A stretch of DNA of 64,000 nt from Membranipora membranacea (taxonomy: Eukaryota; Bryozoa; Gymnolaemata; Cheilostomatida; Membraniporidae): NCBI GenBank assembly GCA_914767715.1, contig OU612074.1, forward strand, positions 2,867,501 to 2,931,500, read 5' to 3'. The notes under the pieces are model-generated. The model did not search any database. It saw nothing but the letters and a program-made list of their open reading frames with translations, and was not told where the DNA came from. Positions 59,001 through 64,000 of the stretch are shown piece after piece. Made by a program: the position numbers and the translations under genes. Position 1 is the first letter of the stretch. Each line of letters begins with the position of its first letter.

Positions 59001-62000
59001 CGATTCTTACTCAGCTTATTCAACGCCCTTCTTTTACTCTACAAACGGAAAAGGCTAACACTAAATAAAGGTGAAGGTTACATGGTACCTATAAAATGAC
59101 CAGCAGCTAGATTTTAGATGTCGCAATATTGCAAAAATTGACTTAGCAAAGCAAGATTTGAGCCAGCTTCCTTTCAAAATCTCTTAACAATAAAATCGAA
59201 TCCCTAGATACCTCTTACAATATTTCTGAAATGTAAAATGATAAGTTGAAACACTGATACATATCACTTATACCTGCTCAGTCCAGTGAATTTTGCCTGT
59301 CCCTCATGGCACAGATGAGTTGAAAAGGTACCTTATTACTCTATAACTGATCCTGCCTCATCAGATATGTGAAACCCAAGTAAAATTTAACTGAACAAAT
59401 CTGACCACGCTGTTCAACTGTTTGAAGTCTGAAACCTTTTCCTGCCTTTTATGACTTATAGAGCCAATCAAAAGTTCTTCTGAAACAGATCTAATGTTTT
59501 AGTTCTGCAGGAGTTCTAAAACTTAGTCTTTAAAAATCAAGGTATGAACTGGTAGTTCGTAATATGGTTAAGAAAAGGGTATATTACAGTGAATAGATTC
59601 GGGTTGCAAAGCAGTTATTCAAGCGCACCCAGGCAAGATGAATTTCACAAATCCAAAGAGATGCATACATACCGATCTTGACATTCCCCACATGTCACAG
59701 ACTGCAATCAATCAAAAAAAGTCAATTACACAATAACATAATCATCAAACTAGCCACAGCAAACAATTTGCAAGTAAGACAACTTTTTTTTGACGCAAGT
59801 ATGAGGTGGTCCTGAACAGTTTGATTTAAATTTTAGACAAAAGATTTCATTGAAAAAGAAATAACCTTCGAGCTGATAACAAGATGCTGCTGATTGTAAA
59901 CCAATTTTCAAACTTGAAATCCGATAAAAAATTGATCAAGTTATGAACAAAAAACTTGGATTATGAACAGTAAATCAATGATAACACCAACACCCTATAT
60001 ACAGCTGAAGTGAGGCACTTAATTGTGGGCAACGTAACGTCATTAGAAGCATGGGCCCCTGGGACTTACATGCCTTACTTTGCCAATGTCCAGTATGGGG
60101 TGGTTGATACTGGACATTGGCAAAGTAAGGCATGTAAGTGAAGGTAAAGGTAAAATAGGTTAATATGCAATACAACAAAAATTCTTTTTATATCTCAACA
60201 TTAGTTTTGAGGTTTCACCAGTCCCCCAAGTGATAGCTGTCCAACCATACCACTTGGTCAGGTCAGGGAAGCATGATTATCACATCCTCTGAAGGACGTT
60301 GGATAATGCTATCAGGATATCAGTGATTGAAAATGAATTTAGTCAGGCGATGGAAAAAACTCACCACTCCTAAGTGCATTCTTTTTGTATCTCAACATTA
60401 GTTCCAAGGTTTCACCAGTTGCCAACTCAAAAGCAAATATAAAACGCCACTGGGCTGTAAGGAGCTGCAGCTGCTGATCCGCTGTCAGTGAGTCGAGTAT
60501 AGCCTTCACAGACTCTGTATGACCTCTAAATGCTGCTATGTGTAGAGGTGTGTTACTCTCCGCCATGAGAAGCTTCAGTCTGTCTGAAGATTGGAGAGAT
60601 GAGAGTATAGTTCTTATCATCTCAGCGTGCCCTCTTTCTACAGCTTTGTGTAGAGGAGTTGGTTCAGCAGAGCCCCGTGTGAAGAAACTTTGCCTGCTGT
60701 AGGATTCTCTCCAGAAGAATTTCTTCAGGATCTGCAGCTTCTTTTCCTCTGATACTTTACTGAGTATATTTCTCAGCCTCTCCATATTTGGATACTCTGA
60801 CCGGTTCACATACTCACTCATCATATCCTCTAGTTGCTCTGCTAGTGATGCTAAAAATATGGTCAGTATAATGGTAAGTTAAAATCAACATTACATTGAT
60901 TTATACAGGGTGGGTATGAGGGGAGTAATACTCTAAGTACCTTCCTTACTTGGTGATTCTTGGTGTATTTCTTGATTCTCACACCAAATGATCTGATTTT
61001 CTGATCAATTATAGTCCCAGACCAGTAAATGAAATTTTTTTGAAAGTCTGACTTGAATTGGTCGCATCAGTGATTCTCAACACAGAGATTAACACTCAAT
61101 TTTGGATTTTGTCATGCGTTACCCTTTAGTGTAGATTTGAAACTTTTGTCATACAAGCTGTTTGTCTCTCAGAAGGTTTATGTTCGAGACATTACCGTAA
61201 AAGTTTGTTGTACAGATGAACAACAAATTGCCATTACAACTCCAATTTCGTAAAAGGACCATTGCTATGTATGTATTTCAAAATTAATATGTGAATCTTT
61301 AAAAAAGAGTGGCGAGAGTGATCATGTCTACCACTACCCGGTAAGATTATCTCAAACTTTACAGCCCGCAATTTCTGACCTGAGCGTAAGATAATGTATA
61401 CCATGTATCAATATATCAGTGTCACCCATAGATTTAATAATAAACTTAGACAGGACACTAGATGGAGCATTAGCATTGAGGCACTGAGGCATTTAATTGT
61501 GGGCGACGCAATGACATTGGAAGGTGTAGTAGCATCGGTGTAATCATTGAATTGCAGCTCATTCACCAGGACATTTGTTTATAACTCGATCAAATTTGTT
61601 TGGATTTTGAGTTTGAAAATTACAATAGATTTAGCAGCTTGTCCTGAACATTTTGATTTAAATTTTAGACAAAAATTTTGTTGAAAAAGAAATAACGTTC
61701 AAGCTGACGACAAGATGCTGCTGATTGTAAAGCAATTTTCAAACTTGAAATTTGATAAAAAATTGATCGAGTTATGAACAAAAAACCTGGATTATGGACA
61801 GTAAATCAATGATAACACCAACACCCTATATACAGCTGAAGTGAGGTACTTAATTGTGGGCAACGTAACGTCATTGGAAGCATGGGCCCCTGGGACTTAC
61901 ATGCCTTACTTTGCCAATGTCCAGTATGGGATGGTTGATACTGGACATTGGCAAAGTAAGGCATGTAAGTCCCAGGGGCCCATGCTTCCAATGATGTTAC

Positions 62001-62887
62001 GTTGCCCACAATTAAGGGCCTCACTTCAGCTGTATATTGTGTCCTGTCTAGCTTTATTATTAAGTCTGTGGTGTCACCATATATTCTGTATCATTCATTG
62101 GCTAAAATTGATGTATTCAGCTCTGTATATACAAAATTGTGGATCGACAGTTTCACAGCCTTCACACACTTACTTGTAGCCAAAATAGGTCAGGATCAAT
62201 CTGGAATACTTATATTCTTATAAAGACACAATATACAACAGTCACTCAGCACAGTTTGTGTGTGACTCATTCATCGGTATTATGGGTGTTTTATCCAATG
62301 GGAACACTGTATAGCTGTCAAACTACATGATAGAATTATATTCCTAGCTAACAAGATACAGAATATTAACATTCTCTACTTGAGCTGACAGGAAGATCTG
62401 TGTGACTATTACTGCTGATAGACCTATCATAGAGGTTATACAAATATTACTCACATTCTTTTCTCCATCTCATCACAATATCTACATCATAAAAGAATAA
62501 GTTTCTGTGAAGCAGGCATAGAAAGCTAAGTAAATATGACACACATTTGACTAATAACCTATACTGCAAAATGAATCCCAAATTGAGTGAAGTGAAGGGA
62601 AGAATAACTCTATCAATACAGAGTATATATATTTGGCTTTTATTTGACAGCGGATGACATTGACCGGTTAAGATAAACATTATGATAAATGTGCACTTCA
62701 AGCTAACAGAATATCACCAGCCTCTAACTGATGAGCTAATATGAAACTCTGGGTCTATTATGGCTGATAGTCTCATCATGGTATGTGTATGACATTGTAT
62801 GTAATTGTATGTTCTCTGAATTAACCATAGGCTACTATTATACTCACGGATGAATCTTAGAACAAAATCATCTCTAGTGTCTCCCAT
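41040..62887 (-). CDS. Modular ankyrin / acidic-repeat / coiled-coil paralogue of gene 1
   Basis: Hand-built model, about 2139 aa over 35 exons. It omits the dead exon at 52801-52970 but includes 57960-57748, whose acceptor is mutated; leaving that one out also keeps the frame. Exons: 62887-62848, 62481-62455, 60850-60365, 59701-59673, 59038-58933, 58634-58419, 58261-58103, 57960-57748, 56565-56068, 55509-55481, 54839-54677, 54484-54269, 54111-53953, 53810-53604, 53327-53133, 52605-52423, 52266-52072, 51955-51761, 51599-51321, 51124-50942, 50800-50573, 49621-49478, 49025-48891, 48382-48131, 47889-47761, 46570-46405, 45975-45887, 45667-45467, 45279-45145, 44868-44182, 43881-43747, 43579-43538, 42916-42875, 41345-41318, 41268-41040. 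Phases agree throughout. It shares the N-terminal plan of gene 1 but has no BIR, UBA or RING exon. The function is unknown; a scaffold or regulator of gene 1 is a guess. It could also be two transcripts. Confidence 0.7.
42212..42285 (+). repeat. tRNA-like SINE relic
   Basis: A-box-like TTGCTCAGATTCAGC and B-box-like GGGTTTGATTCAAGG about 35 nt apart. A second, weaker B-box-like word (GGGTTCAGTACC) lies near 42438. No cloverleaf. Confidence 0.35.
42298..42343. repeat. Short tandem repeat, 14-bp unit
   Basis: About three copies of ACAATGTACTATGT, the last ending ACTGT. Confidence 0.85.
42875..43881 (-). CDS. Gene 2 coiled-coil exons
   Basis: 43881-43747 encodes a 45-aa helix with heptad spacing (NLKNMMRVALSQITALHTLV). 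43579-43538 and 42916-42875 are two 42-nt, phase 1-1 exons (GAKMDTIDQRTN, NIVSKLDTVLSTLI). Each is two heptads long and they look like an old tandem duplication. In gene 1 this position is taken by BIR1. A role in self-association is inferred. Confidence 0.7.
44055..44082. repeat. (TA)n microsatellite
   Basis: About 14 TA units just after the Gln-rich exon of gene 2. It makes a false poly-Tyr/Ile extension if the exon is read through. Confidence 0.9.
44182..44868 (-). CDS. Gene 2 Gln-rich exon with conserved 75-aa module
   Basis: 229 aa, phase 1-1, homologous to gene 1 exon 13 (27853-28755). A Gln/Asn/His-rich start is followed by the shared module at 44540-44303 (PTNDESE, PTEDLQIGHPADD, VLKTPDY, ERRITTDSQ, YVTASD, AVHP). 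The donor chosen is CCGG|GTGTGT near 44182. It joins the next exon in the same phase as in gene 1, but an alternative end is possible. Confidence 0.75.
45145..45975 (-). CDS. Gene 2 exons: coiled-coil linker
   Basis: 45975-45887 (basic/Ser-rich), 45667-45467 (Ser-rich, then LQQNQQSRENSLQLVRICHQ, ending VCPCPG) and 45279-45145 (RLHLEVNDLKWGMNTLLWKV, a clear amphipathic helix). Phases 2-1, 1-1, 1-1. No known family. Confidence 0.7.
46405..49621 (-). CDS. Gene 2 exons: acidic Ser/Asp/Glu-rich segment
   Basis: Five exons: 49621-49478, 49025-48891, 48382-48131, 47889-47761 and 46570-46405, four of them phase 1-1. They are low-complexity acidic sequence (DDCGDRLEEPHEENAYASSE, SNDSDDSSTEGNSPGSAASG), probably disordered. 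All have good GT..AG sites. No domain recognised. Confidence 0.75.
49705..49996 (+). mobile_element. tRNA-derived SINE with LINE-like tail
   Basis: Complete structure: A box (TAGCCTAGTGGTTA), perfect B box (GGGTTCGATTCCC), a body of about 200 bp, then AAGCGGTATATAAATGAACT followed by (ATT)n. The tail resembles 3' ends of L2/CR1-like LINEs. It is antisense in a gene 2 intron and well preserved, so fairly young. Confidence 0.8.
50573..52605 (-). CDS. Gene 2 A/B exon array, lower half
   Basis: Alternating symmetric exons: B 52605-52423, A 52266-52072, B 51955-51761, A 51599-51321, B 51124-50942, A 50800-50573. A exons share SGRFSAHLDGKAADRRQ, ITVYRPGEED and LCG. B exons share GHS.(M/I)LDELGSSE, CIPD and F.PG. 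All are phase 1-1. The A copy at 51599 is longer and ends with a second motif (PPYERTRCD). The last A copy lost its ordinary AG at about 50780. An AG 21 nt upstream restores an in-frame acceptor (exon start 50800). Confidence 0.75.
52801..52970 (-). pseudogene. Dead A exon
   Basis: Homologous to the A exon at 52072-52266, but the acceptor AG is AA (CTGACTAATTG against CTGACTAGTTG). The frame also reaches a stop after a deletion (..CLFCVG*). It must be skipped; neighbours on both sides still join in phase 1. Confidence 0.8.
53133..54111 (-). CDS. Gene 2 A/B exon array, upper half
   Basis: B 54111-53953 (GDPSKVVADANFRGCIPGL), A 53810-53604 (DKNPVTWRSSAPLDGKVADR.. LLVDSKG) and B 53327-53133 (GMLDELGSSEEGGCIPDL). 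All are phase 1-1 with good splice sites. The first B exon lacks the central LDELGSSE block. Confidence 0.78.
53570..55600. repeat. Local duplication, copy 1 (pairs with 57700-59806)
   Basis: Exon A, exon B, Gln-rich exon, N exon, 29-nt exon and their introns are nearly identical, in the same order, to 57700-59806. The offset is about 4.15 kb. Confidence 0.9.
54269..54839 (-). CDS. Gene 2 second N exon and Gln-rich exon
   Basis: The N exon (54839-54677) lost its normal donor by a deletion of about 50 bp. The next usable site, AAAG|GTGAGA, restores phase 1 and adds 19 codons (QQWFFIKLL.. RYFKG). The Gln-rich exon (54484-54269, 72 aa, YEQQVKAQQHNIHHYDQKQ) is the short form without the 75-aa module. 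Confidence 0.65.
55481..56565 (-). CDS. Gene 2 second ankyrin exon and 29-nt exon
   Basis: 56565-56068 encodes 166 aa: lead-in helix (LDDMMRECV.. LLCRVPEWNKLEILKK), then ankyrin repeats (TPLHTAISKEYAEM, TPVHKAARRGHTESVKAILD). It is clearly more diverged than the 33.5/60.4-kb pair and has a 4-residue insertion. 55509-55481 (VRDMLGMSRS) is phase 1-0 and leads to the N exon. Confidence 0.82.
55741..55768 (-). pseudogene. Relic of an ankyrin exon start
   Basis: TCACCAGCAGAGCTCTTTGA followed by GAATATGGTGAGTGAG matches the first bases of the ankyrin exon, and the flanking intron also matches. The rest of that exon copy is gone. Confidence 0.55.
57187..57505. mobile_element. CATAGA-family MITE, left part only
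   Basis: Begins CCATAGATTTAATAATAAAC and stops at CAAACTTGAAATC, where sequence switches directly to the inside of a B exon. The right half is missing, so this is a rearrangement breakpoint. Confidence 0.75.
57506..57552 (-). pseudogene. Truncated B exon
   Basis: The acceptor and the first 15 or so codons (GDPPKVVADANLQRAER) are kept. The rest was replaced by the MITE fragment at the breakpoint, so there is no donor. Confidence 0.8.
57748..59038 (-). CDS. Gene 2 first N, Gln-rich, B and A exons
   Basis: N 59038-58933 (KLSKNRDFGTRTLAKVAKL, phase 0-1), Gln-rich 58634-58419, B 58261-58103 and A 57960-57748. The A exon is open and in phase, but its acceptor reads CCGG where the 53.8-kb copy has CCAG, so it may be skipped. 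That A exon is a mosaic: the first two thirds match 53604-53810, while the end (PPYERTRCDLCFDSKG) matches 51321-51599. Confidence 0.72.
59673..59701 (-). CDS. Gene 2 29-nt exon, first copy
   Basis: VCDMWGMSRS between TTGATTGCAG and GTATGT, phase 1-0. It connects the ankyrin exon (ends phase 1) to the N exon (starts phase 0). Homologous to 55481-55509. Confidence 0.65.
59807..60145. mobile_element. CATAGA-family MITE, right part
   Basis: Starts inside the element (GTCCTGAACAGTTTGATTTA) and includes the palindrome's first arm and core. It matches 32938-33265 almost base for base. The left end is absent. Confidence 0.7.
60365..60850 (-). CDS. Gene 2 first ankyrin exon
   Basis: 162 aa, the near-twin of gene 1 exon 6 (33490-33975): the same splice sites and phase, about eight residue differences, all before the second repeat. 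A decayed exon tail lies just downstream at about 60180-60225, as in gene 1. Confidence 0.88.
61427..62071. mobile_element. CATAGA-family MITE, complete palindromic form
   Basis: Both ends present (CCATAGATTTAATAATAAAC and GTTTATTATTAAGTCTGTGG-like) with a 214-bp palindrome at about 61823-62040. Length about 645 bp, non-coding. Best reference copy for the family in this window. Confidence 0.8.
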
Positions 62888-62913
62888 CACCACTAGAATT
62901 AGTGAGTAACCTC
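62455..62913 (-). CDS. Gene 2 start exon and 27-nt exon
   Basis: 62913-62848 carries ATG at 62887 (MGDTRDDFVLRFI). 62481-62455 is the 27-nt microexon (IVMRWRKE). Both align with gene 1 exons 1 and 5. The 81-nt tandem exon of gene 1 has no counterpart between them. An upstream exon is expected because the first exon has an acceptor. Confidence 0.6.
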
Positions 62914-64000
62914 CTGCATCAGAAATACATATAACAAGATTTACAAGCGCTAATCTTCTATACTAAGATATATTTTGTGATAATTAGTGTCACATCTTAG
63001 ATGACAGATCTCAATCATTGTAACTCAATGATATAAAATGAATTTAGCAAACCATTATTACTAGATAACTTTTAACAAGACAAAACCTCCTGCAAGTTAT
63101 ATGGAGGTCTGTTAAATAGTAATTGTGATCAGATCAATTACGGATTACAACAATGCGATATAATTTCGGCAAATCCCACTATTTATCTTTTCATTTACAT
63201 ATATTTACTCAAACTATGCATGCATTTTCATTTCACCATATCAACCAAGTGGGAAGTGACTTTGAAAGTGGGTGAGATGAAACGCTACTACCAGCAGTCC
63301 CTGCATAGTTTGAGCACTCAAGCTAACATTTCTTTTGAGATCACCACAAAATGCCCAATTTTTTGTTTAATTCCCTGCCTATGCAATAGAACGGGCTGAT
63401 TTAAAATGACTTTGTCTGCTGAAGTTATGTACTGGGTATATATAATTTATTTTCAGATCAGCCTTATTACTTACCAGTCTAGGCCTACAGTAATCCTTGA
63501 TTTACGTTACAAATATTGATCCTGTTCTGAATGTGCACTACAAACCATTGCTGCCGATGGGTACTGTTAGAAATATGGCAGGTACTGTATGGGACATGTC
63601 TTGCAGCACTCAAGGCCTGTAGAGCACTGTTGTTTGTGCTGTACAGGCCGCATGAGTGCTGAAGGACAAGTCCGATGCAGCACCTGCCAAACGTTTCACA
63701 ACACCAGAGTGTTGGATTGGACTTACTACCTACAATATGTTTTAGTACAAAACATGTTGCTGCACCAACGAATCCTCTACTATGATTCTTTCATAAAACT
63801 GGCTACTGTGCCCATACACAGAACTGGAATTTTTCTGTAATGTAGGCTATGTCCTGAGTAGCCTAACCAGGGGCCTGTGATGCGCTGGTGTGGCGAATAT
63901 CTAAGTAGATCTTATGAAGTCACTACACTAGGAACAGGAGTAACACTAATCCTTGGCTAGGTAGTAGATACTATCTACCAACACCATTCTTCAACCCATC
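62914..64000 (-). promoter_or_regulatory. Upstream region of gene 2, homologous to gene 1
   Basis: Matches 36551-37213 and then 39319-39720, skipping the 2.1-kb foldback insert. Minus-strand GACTG|GTAAGT at about 63477 could be the donor of an untranslated first exon; gene 1 lacks that exact site. The duplication probably continues past the window. Confidence 0.5.

Larger units (their letters stand above)
57700..59806. repeat. Local duplication, copy 2 (pairs with 53570-55600)
   Basis: See copy 1. Homology stops abruptly at 59806 (CAAGTATGAGGT), where a fragment of the CATAGA-family MITE begins. The other end lies close to the MITE fragment at 57187-57505. Confidence 0.9.

Noticed and set aside
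1-64000. CRISPR array, bacterial operon or viral genome
   Set aside because: No short regularly spaced repeats with unique spacers. Genes are spliced with GT..AG introns, and no viral structural or replication genes were seen.

Overview
The window looks like AT-rich animal nuclear DNA. Genes are split into many short exons with GT..AG introns. Much of the rest is short transposons, tRNA-derived SINEs, palindromes and local duplications. The gene content (an IAP with two BIR domains, UBA and RING, sponge-like ankyrin exons, introns down to about 50 nt) suggests an early-branching metazoan, most likely a demosponge. That assignment is inference; no database was searched.

Two paralogous genes lie head to tail on the minus strand. 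Gene 1 (coding 36524 down to 17462) was assembled by hand from 23 exons. Every junction keeps phase and the total is 3582 nt, or 1193 aa. Its order is a tandemly triplicated 27-aa exon, ankyrin repeats, a basic/acidic linker, a Gln-rich segment with a conserved module of about 75 aa, BIR1, BIR2, a Lys-rich linker, UBA and a divergent C-terminal RING. This reads as an inhibitor-of-apoptosis E3 ubiquitin ligase with an unusual N-terminus. A poly(A) signal lies just past its stop.

Gene 2 (about 62887 down to 41040) starts like gene 1 (start exon, 27-nt exon, ankyrin exon, N exon, Gln-rich exon). It has no BIR, UBA or RING exon that I can find. Instead an internal block was duplicated (second ankyrin, N and Gln-rich exons), followed by an alternating array of two low-complexity acidic exon types (A and B). 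Acidic Ser/Glu-rich exons, coiled-coil exons, a second copy of the 75-aa module and a short C-terminal exon follow. Nearly every exon is phase 1-1, so copies can be gained or lost without breaking the frame. Several A copies have lost splice sites.

Region by region: 1-17.4 kb has no gene I can support, only repeats, MITEs and a LINE relic. 17.4-36.6 kb is gene 1. 36.6-41.0 kb holds the gene 1 upstream region, a 2.1-kb foldback element and the gene 2 3' flank. 41.0-62.9 kb is gene 2. 62.9-64.0 kb is the gene 2 upstream region, a diverged copy of the gene 1 upstream region. One MITE family with a palindromic core sits at the edges of the duplicated ankyrin blocks and probably helped the locus rearrange.
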